A stretch of DNA of 64,000 bases from Rhizobiales bacterium NRL2 (lineage in GTDB: Bacteria; Pseudomonadota; Alphaproteobacteria; Minwuiales; Minwuiaceae), in NCBI GenBank assembly GCA_001664005.1, contig CP016093.1, positions 2,811,001 through 2,875,000 on the forward strand, in the 5' to 3' direction. A model generated the notes under the pieces. It had not been told where the DNA came from and made no database searches. It worked only from the letters and a program-made list of their open reading frames with translations. Position 1 is the first letter of the stretch, and every line of letters begins with the position of its first letter. The position numbers were made by a program, and so were the translations under genes. Of this stretch, positions 19,258-28,136 are shown in pieces.

Positions 19258-22224
19258 CTAGTTGATGGCGCTGAGCGGCGTGTCCCGCAGCTTCTCGCGG
19301 TAGGCGGTCATGAACTGCTCGAAGCGGCCGACCTGCGCGATCTCGGCGGCGAGATTGCGGAACTCGGCGGTTTCGCGCTGATCCACCGAGGTCACGACCT
19401 GGAAGGCCGGCCATTCGGGCTTGTCCTGCATGCGGATGGTGAAGTCGTCCCTGATCCGCTCCAGCGCCGGACGGTCGCCCGCCAGCGAGCTGGCGATGGC
19501 GAAACGCAGGATGTCCTGGCGCGCCTCGGTGTCCAGTTCCTTGTTGGTGGTGCGCAGCTCCACCAGCCGGGTGCTGAGCGAGACTGCCGCGCGTTGCCAT
19601 TTCCGGGCGCGCCACAGGATCTCGGTCCGGACGTCGTTGACGTCCTCGCCTTCCAGGCCGTTGAGGAGCGCGAGGGCGCGCTCGTAGTGGCCGAGATCGG
19701 TCAGGCCACGGGCCTCCAGCATGCGGCGCTCCCTCACCTGATCCTCGGTCAGCGAGAGGTTGCGCGAAGCGCGCAGCGCGGAAATCGCTTCGTTCGGCTT
19801 CCGGTCCAGCAGGTAGAGCACGGCCAGGCGCGTGGCGACGCGGGATTTCTCGACCCCCGTCAGACGGTGGCGCACCTGGTGCTCCAGCAGCTTCGCGGCT
19901 TCGTCCAGCAGTTCCACCGCGGCCAGCCGGTCGGCCAGACGGCGGATCATCCGGTCGCCGCGGTCGCCCTCGGGGGTCAGCTCACGGAAATCGTAGTAGA
20001 GCCCCATAGCCGTGACCGGGGACATGGATTCGGCGTGCACACCCTCGAACAGGCTGGCGAAGACCTCGTTCATGCCGCCGGCCAGCTTCTGCGCCTCGGG
20101 CAGGTCCGGGAACTGCTCCACCGTCCGGCGCATGGTGACCATGCCCAGGCGGTAGTCGCCCACGTCGATGTAGAGTTCACCCAGACGCCGCATGAGATCG
20201 AATTCGAAGACGTCGCCGCGCCAGGCGAAGCGGAGCCGCTCCAGCCGCTCGATGGCGTCCTTCCTGGTGATCCGCTCGTCGTCCAGCAGCAGGTCGGTCT
20301 CGGCGAAACGCGCCCGCGCACGGACCGAGCGCTGCACGCTTTCCGAAAGCTCCGCGAACAGATCGGCGGCATCCTCGGTCTCGCCGGTCAGCGCCTTGAT
20401 GCGCGCTGCCAGCAGGCGCGCCTCTTCGCGGCGCGCCTCCGTGCCGGCCTGCTTCAGCAGCTTGGCGACCTGTTCCTCGGCCAGCGCCGGATCGTGCAGA
20501 TGCAGCGCCGTTTCGGCCAGGGCGATGCGGAACATCGGCTGCATGTCGGCCGGAAGCTCGTCCAGCGCCGTCAGACCGTAGCGGAACTCGCGCCGCGCCT
20601 CCTGGAATTCCCGGCGCTTGGCGGCAAGCAGCCCGCGGAACAGGGCCACGTCGCCGGCGTCCTTGAGCTGCGGATGACGCAGGTCGGCCGCCGCCTCCGC
20701 ATATTGCCCGGCCAGCAGGCGCGCAACGCCGCGCAGCGCCCGGTAGCCGGGATCGATGTCGGCGCGCTTGTCGTCGTCCTCGATACGGGCCATCACGCCC
20801 AGCGCCTCGCTGGCCAGGCCGTTGGCGACCATGAAGCGGGCAAGAATGCGCCGCTCGCCATTGCGGGCCAGCGGCTGGGCGACCGAGATACGCTGCAGCA
20901 GATCCTGGCGGATGGCGACGGGGTCTTCCTCGCCCTTCCAGGTGGTCAGGTCGAGCACGCGCCGCGAGGGCGTCGGCGCGCCGTCACCGTTGAGCTTCGG
21001 CGGCCCTTCCGTCAGATGCGCGGCGGTCGTGGCCTCGGCGGCCAGATGCAGCGTCCGGGGTCCCGCGATCGAAAGGCCAGACTCGTCCACGACCACGTCG
21101 AGGTCCAGCGACTTGAAGCGCACGGCGACGCCCTGCGGCGTCTCCGGCAGGTCGAACTTGACCAGCCGCCGCTCCGGCCTGACGCCGAGCGCCGCTTCGC
21201 GGAGCGGGATCAGGGCGATGCGGTCGCCGACCAGCGGGTCGTCCACGATCACCGGCCTGGCCGCGCCGGCCACGGCAGCGAACATCCTGGGACCGCGGGC
21301 GCTCTCGGCCTGGGCGTCGAAGATGACGGCGCTCTCCGCCCGTCCGCGGCCGCCGCCGATGTCCACCACCCAGTCATTGCCGTCGACCGTGATGTCCAGT
21401 GGCGACCCCGCCGCCACGTCGATGCGGAACAGCGTGCCGTCGCTGGAGTGTTCGGGCTCGATGCGGTCGACCGGCCCCAGACCCGTGGTGGGTTGTCCGC
21501 CGAAATCGGGCGTCATGTCGTCCCCGAACACCAGCCAGACATGTTCGCCCCTGTGCAGGGCCGCCGCGCTGGTCCGGACCGGCCAGCGGAAACGGAAGAT
21601 CGTGCGGCCGGGGCGCAACTCGTGCTCGACCCTGACGGTCTGCGACGGGTCGGAGACGGGCCGGGGCGCCGGCTCGGCGGCGGCCTCCGCAGGCGCCGGC
21701 GCCTCGGCGCGGGCGGCCGCTTTCTTCGGTTCGGGCGCCGGAGCGGGTGCAGGCTTCGGTGATGGCTCGCGCGTTTCCGCGGCCTCGCGGGCGCGGCCGA
21801 GCGCGTCGGCCAGCGGCTGTGTGGCGTAGTCGGCCTTGCGAGCGGGCCGTGCGGGCCTGGCCGTCGCTGCGCCCAGGGCGACGTCGACAACGACCTTGGG
21901 ACCGATCCGGAATGCCTTGAGTATGTCGCCCGACGGCGCCTCGAACCGCACGGTCCGGCCATCGGCCGAGACCTTCACCGCGCCGATGGCGCGCGGAGCC
22001 CGGGCGCGGAACTGCGAGATGTCGAAGTCCGCCGCCCGCTCGAAGCGGATGCTGACCTCGCCCTGCGTCTCGCTGACGGTGTACTCCACGGGGGAGGTCC
22101 AGTCGAAGACCGCGCGGCTGTAGCCCGCATGGTCGCCGAAGCGGATGTTGACGCTCTCGCGCGCCGCAGCCGGGCCGACGGCCAGCGCCACGAGAACCGA
22201 GATCGACAGCAGCAGATGTTTCAT
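19258..22224 (-). CDS. Large periplasmic TPR protein of the flagellar operon
   Basis: 988 aa, one of the largest proteins here. A signal peptide (MKHLLLSISVLVALAVGPAAA) is followed by an AMIN-like beta domain (about 22-120: VNIRFGDHAGYSRAVFDW), a Pro/Ala/Glu-rich linker, a second beta region, then from about 430 to the end a superhelix of TPR-like repeats (such as EALGVMARIEDDDKRADIDPGYRALRG). Its ATG overlaps the stop of the upstream MotB-like gene (ATGA), making it the last gene of the fliL-fliM-DUF6468-motE-MotB-like series. Likely a periplasmic scaffold around the motor. Function not established. Confidence 0.8.
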   Translation of the reverse strand: MKHLLLSISVLVALAVGPAAARESVNIRFGDHAGYSRAVFDWTSPVEYTVSETQGEVSIRFERAADFDISQFRARAPRAIGAVKVSADGRTVRFEAPSGDILKAFRIGPKVVVDVALGAATARPARPARKADYATQPLADALGRAREAAETREPSPKPAPAPAPEPKKAAARAEAPAPAEAAAEPAPRPVSDPSQTVRVEHELRPGRTIFRFRWPVRTSAAALHRGEHVWLVFGDDMTPDFGGQPTTGLGPVDRIEPEHSSDGTLFRIDVAAGSPLDITVDGNDWVVDIGGGRGRAESAVIFDAQAESARGPRMFAAVAGAARPVIVDDPLVGDRIALIPLREAALGVRPERRLVKFDLPETPQGVAVRFKSLDLDVVVDESGLSIAGPRTLHLAAEATTAAHLTEGPPKLNGDGAPTPSRRVLDLTTWKGEEDPVAIRQDLLQRISVAQPLARNGERRILARFMVANGLASEALGVMARIEDDDKRADIDPGYRALRGVARLLAGQYAEAAADLRHPQLKDAGDVALFRGLLAAKRREFQEARREFRYGLTALDELPADMQPMFRIALAETALHLHDPALAEEQVAKLLKQAGTEARREEARLLAARIKALTGETEDAADLFAELSESVQRSVRARARFAETDLLLDDERITRKDAIERLERLRFAWRGDVFEFDLMRRLGELYIDVGDYRLGMVTMRRTVEQFPDLPEAQKLAGGMNEVFASLFEGVHAESMSPVTAMGLYYDFRELTPEGDRGDRMIRRLADRLAAVELLDEAAKLLEHQVRHRLTGVEKSRVATRLAVLYLLDRKPNEAISALRASRNLSLTEDQVRERRMLEARGLTDLGHYERALALLNGLEGEDVNDVRTEILWRARKWQRAAVSLSTRLVELRTTNKELDTEARQDILRFAIASSLAGDRPALERIRDDFTIRMQDKPEWPAFQVVTSVDQRETAEFRNLAAEIAQVGRFEQFMTAYREKLRDTPLSAIN

Positions 22225-22820
22225 CCGCGATTCTCCGGAGCGACATCGAGAATGATCTGCAGCGCCGCCGGCGTCTCGCCGGGGCTGAAGCGGGTCTCGA
22301 CGGGAATGGCGGCGTCGACACCGCCGCGTTGGAGCAGCGCCGCCAGGCCGCCGGCCTGTCTGAGGCCGTCATCGAAAACGCCGAGAACGCCGGCGCGGCG
22401 GCCCTGTGAAGCTGGAAGAATTACCGCCACGCGAAGCGGATAGCCGGCAGACCTGAGATACTGGATCATGTCGGCGGGCGCCGCGGCCGCGGCATCGCCG
22501 ATCGGCTGCTGCAGGGCCACGCCCCGGGCCAGCCGCACGACCTTCCAGGGCCAGCCGGCGCGCGCCAGCCGCTCCGCCAGCACGGTCGCCAGGTAATCGC
22601 TTTCGGCGTCAGCCTCCACTGGTGCGCGGCGCATGGCCAGCGCCGCCGACCCCGGATCTGGCGCCACGGTCTGCCACTGGCCGTCATTGCTGCCGAGCAC
22701 CAGCGCCAGGCGGTCGAGCTTCGGCGCGTCGTACTCCGAGATCGCCAGGAGCATGACGAAGAAGGCGCCCAGCACCGCGGCGAGGTCGGAAAATGCGATC
22801 AGCCAGGAGGTTCTGGACAT
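22221..22820 (-). CDS. MotB-like protein retaining the transmembrane proton-binding Asp
   Basis: 199 aa. The single membrane segment SWLIAFSDLAAVLGAFF aligns residue for residue with E. coli MotB (SWKIAYADFMTAMMAFF), keeping the Asp that carries ions in stators. The periplasmic part is short and lacks a clear OmpA-type peptidoglycan motif, though the end (LRQAGGLAALLQRGGVDA) resembles a decayed OmpA-like fold. ATG 22820 was preferred because GGAGG lies about 10 nt upstream; GTG 22829 would overlap the previous stop. It overlaps the TPR gene by 4 nt. Probably acts with the next-listed protein. Confidence 0.7.
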   Translation of the reverse strand: MSRTSWLIAFSDLAAVLGAFFVMLLAISEYDAPKLDRLALVLGSNDGQWQTVAPDPGSAALAMRRAPVEADAESDYLATVLAERLARAGWPWKVVRLARGVALQQPIGDAAAAAPADMIQYLRSAGYPLRVAVILPASQGRRAGVLGVFDDGLRQAGGLAALLQRGGVDAAIPVETRFSPGETPAALQIILDVAPENRG

Positions 22821-22825
22821 GACCG

Positions 22826-23452
22826 TCACGCCTCCGGCGCCGGCAGCAACAGGAACTCGATCGAGGCGGAAGGATCGCGTTGGACGCGCAGGGCGAAACG
22901 TGCGGGATCGACGCCGTTGCGGATCAGGTCGCCGCCCAGCGCCGCCGCGCGGCGGCGGGCCAGCGACGCGTCGCCCGCGTCGCCCATCACCAGGACGAGA
23001 TCCAGCCTTTCATTCGCGCCGGTTTCACCCAGCAGCGCAGCGAGACGGTTCACCATGGCAATCCGGCTCGGCCTGAGTATGCTGCTGTCCTCACCGAAGG
23101 CCTTGCGCTGCGGCATGCTGACGGCGATGAGACCCTCCGATGCCTGCAACCGCCATTCTCCGCGGTCCATGTGGCCGTCGAACAGTTCCACCAGCTGCGC
23201 CTCCAGCGCGTCGGCCACCAGCGTCAGCGGCGCATCGGGCCGGGGCGCCAACTCGACCGGCGCGATGGTGATGCCGGCAAGGACGGCACGGGCGCGGGCC
23301 TCGGAAATCTCGGCGTTCGAGTTCAGCATGATGAAGAAGGCCAGAAGGATCAGGTAAAGCGCCAGGAACAGAACCACATTGGCCTGGTCCGGTCCCGCCG
23401 GCGCGTCGGCCTCGGGCGTTGTCGGCTCTGTTTCGGTGGCGCTGGTGTACAT
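22826..23452 (-). CDS. MotB/OmpA-like protein lacking the transmembrane Asp
   Basis: 208 aa: a Pro/Glu-rich cytosolic N-terminus, one membrane helix (VVLFLALYLILLAFFIML), then a periplasmic OmpA/MotB-like domain with FGEDSSILRPSRIAMVNRLA, a degenerate GHTDN position (VMGDAGD) and RRRAAALGGDLIRNGVD. Aligned on AFF, the MotB Asp position is Ala, so it cannot carry protons itself. It lies next to the Asp-bearing paralogue, suggesting a heteromeric MotB-like or ExbD/TolR-like unit. No MotA homologue is in the window. Confidence 0.7.
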   Translation of the reverse strand: MYTSATETEPTTPEADAPAGPDQANVVLFLALYLILLAFFIMLNSNAEISEARARAVLAGITIAPVELAPRPDAPLTLVADALEAQLVELFDGHMDRGEWRLQASEGLIAVSMPQRKAFGEDSSILRPSRIAMVNRLAALLGETGANERLDLVLVMGDAGDASLARRRAAALGGDLIRNGVDPARFALRVQRDPSASIEFLLLPAPEA

Positions 23453-23503
23453 GCCGCAACCCTAGCGCCGCCATGGTTAAGGCCGCGTAAAGCGAAGACC
23501 GCC

Positions 23504-24181
23504 TCAGCGCTTGAGGCGCTCTTCCAGATCCTCGCGTGTCGCCAGCTCGATCGTCAGTTCCTGCGCCCGTTCGGGGGTCATCTCGGCCATGATGCCGGCG
23601 ATGCTGGTTTCCTTCATGCGGGCGCTGACCTCGATCAGCACGTCCATCTCGATCTGCTCGAAGATGCGCGCCGCGTCCTTGGGCTTCATCTTCTCGTAGA
23701 CCTTGACCAGGCGGGCGAAGCGATACTCCTCGGCCTCGTCGTGCTTCTTCACCAGACCCAGGATGCGCTTCTCGAGCTGCTGCAGGGTGGCGATCTTCTC
23801 GTCGATGCGCTGTTCCGTGGCCGCCAGCAGGTTCTCGCGAACGTCCAGATCGGCGGCGCGCCCCTCGATCTGGTCGCGGCGGCGGGCGAGATTCTCCAGC
23901 AGCGCGATTTCGGACGGCGAGAACGTGGTCGGATCCCTCTCCGCCAGGCTGCCGGACAGCGCCGTCGCGGGTTCGGCCTCGGCTGTCTTCTCGGCGGCCT
24001 CCGGGTCGACCGGCTCCTTTTCGGCGCCAGTTTCGTCCTCGGCGCCGGCCTGAGCCTGAGCCTGGGCGATGGTAACGAGGGCGCCCTCGCCTTCCTGGAA
24101 GATGTCGGTGATACGGACGCCGAGCACCATGGTGGCGGCGATGACGGTAACGGGCAGCAGCCTGATGCGGAGTGCTTTCAC
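23504..24181 (-). CDS. MotE family flagellar motor chaperone
   Basis: 225 aa: an N-terminal membrane anchor (LRIRLLPVTVIAATMVLGVRI), a Glu/Ala-rich linker, a coiled coil (about 95-155) and an MgtE_N-like domain (YEKMKPKDAARIFEQIEMDVLIEV...MTPERAQELT). This is the layout of MotE, a periplasmic partner of stator-associated proteins in rhizobia. The gene follows DUF6468 immediately (1-nt gap) in the fliL-fliM operon, an arrangement common in alphaproteobacteria. Confidence 0.8.
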   Translation of the reverse strand: MKALRIRLLPVTVIAATMVLGVRITDIFQEGEGALVTIAQAQAQAGAEDETGAEKEPVDPEAAEKTAEAEPATALSGSLAERDPTTFSPSEIALLENLARRRDQIEGRAADLDVRENLLAATEQRIDEKIATLQQLEKRILGLVKKHDEAEEYRFARLVKVYEKMKPKDAARIFEQIEMDVLIEVSARMKETSIAGIMAEMTPERAQELTIELATREDLEERLKR

Positions 24182-24182
24182 G

Positions 24183-24611
24183 TCAGCGGACCTTTCTCAG
24201 TGCCTGCAGCAGATCGTGTTCGGCCGGACTGCGCTCCTGGCGCTGCGTCTCGGCGGGTGCGGCGGCGGCGGCCGGTGCGCCGGCCTTGCTCCGGTCGACG
24301 CCCTGTTCGATGCGCTCTGCCACCTTGCCGCCGCTGTGGACCACCACCTCCAGTTCGTCGAGCATGCTGCGCCCGGCCTCTATCCGTTTCTGCAGATCGG
24401 CGCCGACCGCATTGGCCGCGACCTTGAGTTCGCCGACGCTGGCGCGCGCGTTCTCGGTCGCCTGGTGGAAGGAACGGACCAGCTCCGCCATTTCCCCCTG
24501 GGCGTTGCGCAGACGCGACAGACGCCGGTTCAGGACGAAGCAGTAGATGACCGTTGCCGCCAGCAGTACCGCCAGCAGCCCGTCAAGGATCACGTCGACG
24601 CCAAGGTCCAT
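24183..24611 (-). CDS. DUF6468 membrane-anchored flagellar operon protein
   Basis: 142 aa: an N-terminal transmembrane helix (LLAVLLAATVIYCFVLNRRL), then an amphipathic coiled-coil-like region (RNAQGEMAELVRSFHQ...RASVGELKVAANAVG) and an Ala-rich linker. The start at 24611 forms an ATGA overlap with the fliM stop and places the helix at the N-terminus. DUF6468 proteins typically sit between fliM and motE. Molecular role unknown. Confidence 0.8.
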   Translation of the reverse strand: MDLGVDVILDGLLAVLLAATVIYCFVLNRRLSRLRNAQGEMAELVRSFHQATENARASVGELKVAANAVGADLQKRIEAGRSMLDELEVVVHSGGKVAERIEQGVDRSKAGAPAAAAAPAETQRQERSPAEHDLLQALRKVR

Positions 24612-25717
24612 CAGTTCCCCCGGAACTTGCGGTGGCTGCGGTCGATCTTGACCGCAATGTTCTGGCCGCGCCGGCCCATGCGGCCGACACCCATGGGAAT
24701 GCCGCCGCAATGAAGCTGGATCGCGCTTTCCGGCGAGGCGTTGAGGAGCAGGGTGTCCCCCTTCCGCATCGCCATGAACTTGCTCAGCGGCATCGTCTGT
24801 TCGTCCAGCACGGCGACGAGGTCGACGTCGGTCTGCCAGAGTTCGGTCGCCAGATGGTTCTCCCAGATGCTGTCACGGCCGAACTTCTCGCCCATGAACA
24901 TCTGGAGCAGCAGTTCGCGGATCGGCTCCAGCGTGGCGTAGGGCAGCAGCACGTCCAGCCGGCCGCCACGGTCTTCCATGTCGATGCGTAGCTTGATGAC
25001 GATGGCCGCGTTGGCGGGCCGCGCGATGGTCGCAAAGCGCGGATTGGTCTCGACGCGGTCGAAATTGAAGGAGACCGGCGAGAGCGGCTCGAAGGCGGCG
25101 GCCATGTCGGCCAGGACCACGGCGACCATTCGCTCGACCAGATTGCGCTCGATGGTGGTGTAGGGCCGGCCCTCGATGCGCATCGCCGCGGTGCCGCGGC
25201 GGCCGCCCAGCAACACGTCGACGATCGAGTAGATCAGCGAGGAATCGACGGTGATCAGACCGTAGTTATCCCATTCGACGGCGCGGAAGACCGACAGGAT
25301 CGCCGGCAGCGGAATGGAGTTCAGATAGTCGCCGAAGCGGATCGACGTGATGTTGTCCAGCGTCACCTCGACATTGTCCGAGGTGAAATTGCGCAGACTC
25401 GTCGTCATCATCCGGACCAGCCGGTCGAAGACGACTTCCAGCATCGGCAGCCGCTCGTAGTTGACCAGCGCCGAATTGATGATCGCCTTGATGCCGGACT
25501 TGTCGGCGTCGTCCTCGTCGCCCGCGTCGAAGCCGAGCAGGCTGTCGATCTCGTCCTGGTTCAGGATGCGGTTGGTGGCGCCGCCGCCCTCGCCGTCGCC
25601 GGTGAGCTTGTCCCAGGCCGCGGCCATATCGTCTTCGCTGTCCTTGGCCGCGGCTTCCGCCGCATTGGCCTCGGACCACTGTTCGGCCAGCTTGTCCTGG
25701 TCGACGGTGTCACTCAT
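24611..25717 (-). CDS. fliM: Flagellar motor switch protein FliM
   Basis: 368-aa C-ring protein. The N-terminal LNQDEIDSLLGF (about residue 50) is the CheY-P binding motif, but it is preceded by about 45 acidic residues not present in E. coli FliM. The middle domain (LPMLEVVFDRLVRMM...SLRNFTSDNVEV) binds FliG, and the C-terminal SpoA domain (KFMAMRKGDTLLL...IQLHCGGIPMGVG) binds FliN. The ATG at 25717 is preferred over a TTG 9 nt earlier. Co-transcribed with fliL (31-nt gap). Confidence 0.95.
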   Translation of the reverse strand: MSDTVDQDKLAEQWSEANAAEAAAKDSEDDMAAAWDKLTGDGEGGGATNRILNQDEIDSLLGFDAGDEDDADKSGIKAIINSALVNYERLPMLEVVFDRLVRMMTTSLRNFTSDNVEVTLDNITSIRFGDYLNSIPLPAILSVFRAVEWDNYGLITVDSSLIYSIVDVLLGGRRGTAAMRIEGRPYTTIERNLVERMVAVVLADMAAAFEPLSPVSFNFDRVETNPRFATIARPANAAIVIKLRIDMEDRGGRLDVLLPYATLEPIRELLLQMFMGEKFGRDSIWENHLATELWQTDVDLVAVLDEQTMPLSKFMAMRKGDTLLLNASPESAIQLHCGGIPMGVGRMGRRGQNIAVKIDRSHRKFRGN

Positions 25718-25748
25718 TCGACGCAACTCCCGATGACGGTGGAACGCA

Positions 25749-26351
25749 TTACTGAACCAGCATTTCCTTGAACAGCACGTCGCGGATGCGGGCCGGACGT
25801 ACGGACTGGTTCACGCGGATCATCAGCTCTTCCTTCAGCCGGTACATGCCGGCGGAGCCTCTGAGATCCTCGCGGCGCAGCTCTCTCAGATAGACCTGGA
25901 AATGATCGACGATCCGCGGCATGACGCGGTCGATCCGCTTGACGATGCTGCCGTCGCCGAACTCCAGCGCAACCTTGATCTTCAGGTAGCGGGGCTGGCT
26001 GCCCGAGGTATTCAGGTTCACCAGCATGTCCGGCAGTTCATAGAAGATCAGATCGGAGCCGGCGTAGGTCACGCGCCCGCCGCTGGGCACGCCGCCGCCA
26101 TGGCCCTCGGCCTCGCCGCCGCCGTGATCTCCCCCGCTCTCTTCCTTGCCATGCCCGTCCTCGGCCGGCGCGTGGGATTCCGCGGCCGCCTCGGCAGGAC
26201 TGTCGCCGCCCGAGAGCATCATGAAGGCCGCGCCGCCGCCGACAAGCAGCAGGACCGGCAGCGCGATGAAGAGCACCAGCACCTTGCCGCTGAGCTTCCT
26301 CTTGCGCGGCGCGTCACCGTCTTCCGGGACCTCGCCTTCCTCGTCCGCCAT
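25749..26351 (-). CDS. fliL: Flagellar basal body-associated protein FliL
   Basis: 200 aa: cytosolic acidic/basic N-terminus, one transmembrane helix (VLVLFIALPVLLLVGGGAAFMML), a His/Gly/Glu-rich periplasmic linker and a conserved C-terminal domain (YYELPDMLVNLNTSG-type segment, here FYELPDMLVNLNTSG, and ALEFGDGSIVKRIDRVMPRIVD). FliL rings the stator and supports torque. The start at 26351 gives MADEEGEVPEDG. First gene of the minus-strand operon, divergent from flgF. Confidence 0.93.
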   Translation of the reverse strand: MADEEGEVPEDGDAPRKRKLSGKVLVLFIALPVLLLVGGGAAFMMLSGGDSPAEAAAESHAPAEDGHGKEESGGDHGGGEAEGHGGGVPSGGRVTYAGSDLIFYELPDMLVNLNTSGSQPRYLKIKVALEFGDGSIVKRIDRVMPRIVDHFQVYLRELRREDLRGSAGMYRLKEELMIRVNQSVRPARIRDVLFKEMLVQ

Positions 26352-26533
26352 GTTCACCGTTTCCCTGAATGGGTAATGCCTTGATGTCGTGAAGCGGAGC
26401 ATCGGCGTTTTCGGTTAACAAAGCGTTGGAACCGGGGCAGCGAACGGGCAAAAAATGCCGCCCCGCGGCAAGCCCTGACCGGCAATCCCCCACCGGCCAA
26501 ATTGAAAATCACGCTATTTCAATAACTTGGCTC

Positions 26534-26549
26534 TGGCACGGCGCGTGCT
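26534..26549 (+). promoter_or_regulatory. Sigma-54 promoter of the flgF operon
   Basis: CTGGCACG precedes GCGC-GTGCT: the TGGCACG -24 element is perfect, the -12 element differs from TTGCT only in its first T, and GG-N10-GC spacing is exact. It lies 44 bp upstream of the flgF ATG at 26593. Confidence 0.8.
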
Positions 26550-26592
26550 CTCTGTTCGACCGGCATCAACGCTCGACGAATTCGAGGAAATC

Positions 26593-27318
26593 ATGGGAAT
26601 CGAGAACGCGATCCTGATCGGCCTGTCCCGCCAGATGGCGCTTCGCCATCAGATGGACATGGTCGCCAACAACATCGCCAACATGAACACCACCGCCTAC
26701 AAGTCGGAGGAGCTGCTGTTCCGCGAGTATCTGGTGACGTCCGAGCAGGGCGACCAGATGTCCTACGTCGAGAGCTACGGCACGCTCCGCAACACCACCG
26801 AAGGCGCGATGCGCCCCACCGAGAATCCGCTGGATCTCGCGATCTCGGGCGTCGGCTACTTCGTGGTGGAGACAGAGGACGGTCCCAAATACACCCGCAA
26901 CGGCCATTTCCGTCTCAACGAGGAAGGCCAGCTCACGACCATGGAAGGCGACCCGGTTCTCGACGTCGACGACCGCATCATCGAGTTCGCCGATCCCTCC
27001 ACCGAGATTTCCGTCTCCAAGGACGGCTCCATCACCGGCGTCGACGGCCAGGACTTCCGCATCGCCGTGGTGAGCTTCGAGAACGACCAGGCGCTGAAGA
27101 AGGATCAGAACGGTCTCTACAAGACCGATCAGGATCCGGTGCCTGTCGAGACCCCCGGCGTCCTGCAGGGCATGCTGGAGGGCTCCAACGTCCAGCCCAT
27201 CATCCAGATGACCAACATGATCGAGGTCCAGCGCGCTTACGAGCAGATGCAGAAGGCCATGAACACCGAACACGACCTGCAGCGCGACGCCATCGGGCGT
27301 CTGGGCGCGGTCGCCTGA
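26593..27318 (+). CDS. flgF: Flagellar basal-body rod protein FlgF
   Basis: 241-aa proximal rod protein. Conserved N-terminal MDMVANNIANMNTTAYKSEELLF, central NPLDLAISGVGYFVVET and YTRNGHFRLNEEG, and C-terminal NVQPIIQMTNMIEVQRAYEQMQK, the two ends forming the coiled axial core. The start at 26593 (MGIENAILIG) follows GAGGAAA. First gene of flgF-flgG-flgA-flgH, under the sigma-54 promoter. Confidence 0.96.
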   Translation: MGIENAILIGLSRQMALRHQMDMVANNIANMNTTAYKSEELLFREYLVTSEQGDQMSYVESYGTLRNTTEGAMRPTENPLDLAISGVGYFVVETEDGPKYTRNGHFRLNEEGQLTTMEGDPVLDVDDRIIEFADPSTEISVSKDGSITGVDGQDFRIAVVSFENDQALKKDQNGLYKTDQDPVPVETPGVLQGMLEGSNVQPIIQMTNMIEVQRAYEQMQKAMNTEHDLQRDAIGRLGAVA

Positions 27319-27345
27319 ACGCCGGAACCCGAGGAGTAAGCCGAT

Positions 27346-28131
27346 ATGCGCAGCCTTTCCATCGCCGCCACGGGCATGCTGGCCCAGCAGCTCAACGTCG
27401 AGGTCATCTCGAACAACATCGCCAACCTGAACACCACCGGCTTCAAGCGTCAGCGCGCCGCGTTCCAGGATCTGCTTTACCAGAACGTCCGCCGCGTCGG
27501 CTCCAACTCCTCCGACGCCGGCACCATCGTGCCCTCGGGCGTGCAGATCGGCGTCGGCGTCAAGGCCGGGTCGGTCTACCGCATCTCCGAACAGGGCGAT
27601 CTGGCGATCACCGACAACCCGCTGGACATGGCCATCAACGGCCGCGGCTTCTTCCGTGTGACCCTGCCCACCGGCGAGGACGCCTTCACCCGGGCCGGCA
27701 CCTTCTCGGTGTCGCCGGACGGCCAGATCGTCACCCAGGAGGGATTCGTCGTCGCTCCGGGCATTGTCGTGCCCAACAACGTTCAGGACCTCTCGATCAA
27801 CGCCAATGGCGAGGTTCTGGCCAAGATCGCCGGCCAGACCGACTTCCAGAACCTGGGTCAGTTCGAACTGGCCAACTTCTTCAACGATGCGGGCCTGGAA
27901 GCGATCGGCGACAACCTGTTCCTGGAAACCCCCGCATCCGGCGCGGCCACGATCGGCATTCCCGGCCAGGCCGGCTTCGGCGTGATCCAGCAGGGCTTCC
28001 TGGAAACCTCCAACGTGAACCCGGTGCAGGAGATCACACACCTGATCACCGCCCAGCGCGCCTACGAGATGAACTCCAAGGTCATCACCGCTTCCGACGA
28101 GATGATGTCCGCCATCAACACCCTGAGGTGA
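27346..28131 (+). CDS. flgG: Flagellar basal-body rod protein FlgG
   Basis: 261-aa distal rod protein with the expected N-terminal MLAQQLNVEVISNNIANLNT and FKRQRAAFQDLLYQ, the D1 insertion SDAGTIVPSGVQIGVGV, NPLDMAINGRGFFRV and the C-terminal SNVNPVQEITHLITAQRAYE. The 27-nt gap from flgF carries GAGGAG. Length is standard. Confidence 0.97.
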   Translation: MRSLSIAATGMLAQQLNVEVISNNIANLNTTGFKRQRAAFQDLLYQNVRRVGSNSSDAGTIVPSGVQIGVGVKAGSVYRISEQGDLAITDNPLDMAINGRGFFRVTLPTGEDAFTRAGTFSVSPDGQIVTQEGFVVAPGIVVPNNVQDLSINANGEVLAKIAGQTDFQNLGQFELANFFNDAGLEAIGDNLFLETPASGAATIGIPGQAGFGVIQQGFLETSNVNPVQEITHLITAQRAYEMNSKVITASDEMMSAINTLR

Positions 28132-28136
28132 TCGCC

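Noticed and set aside
19594-21762. A 722-codon open frame antisense to the TPR gene
   Set aside because: Antisense shadow of a long GC-rich gene, with no plausible protein features.
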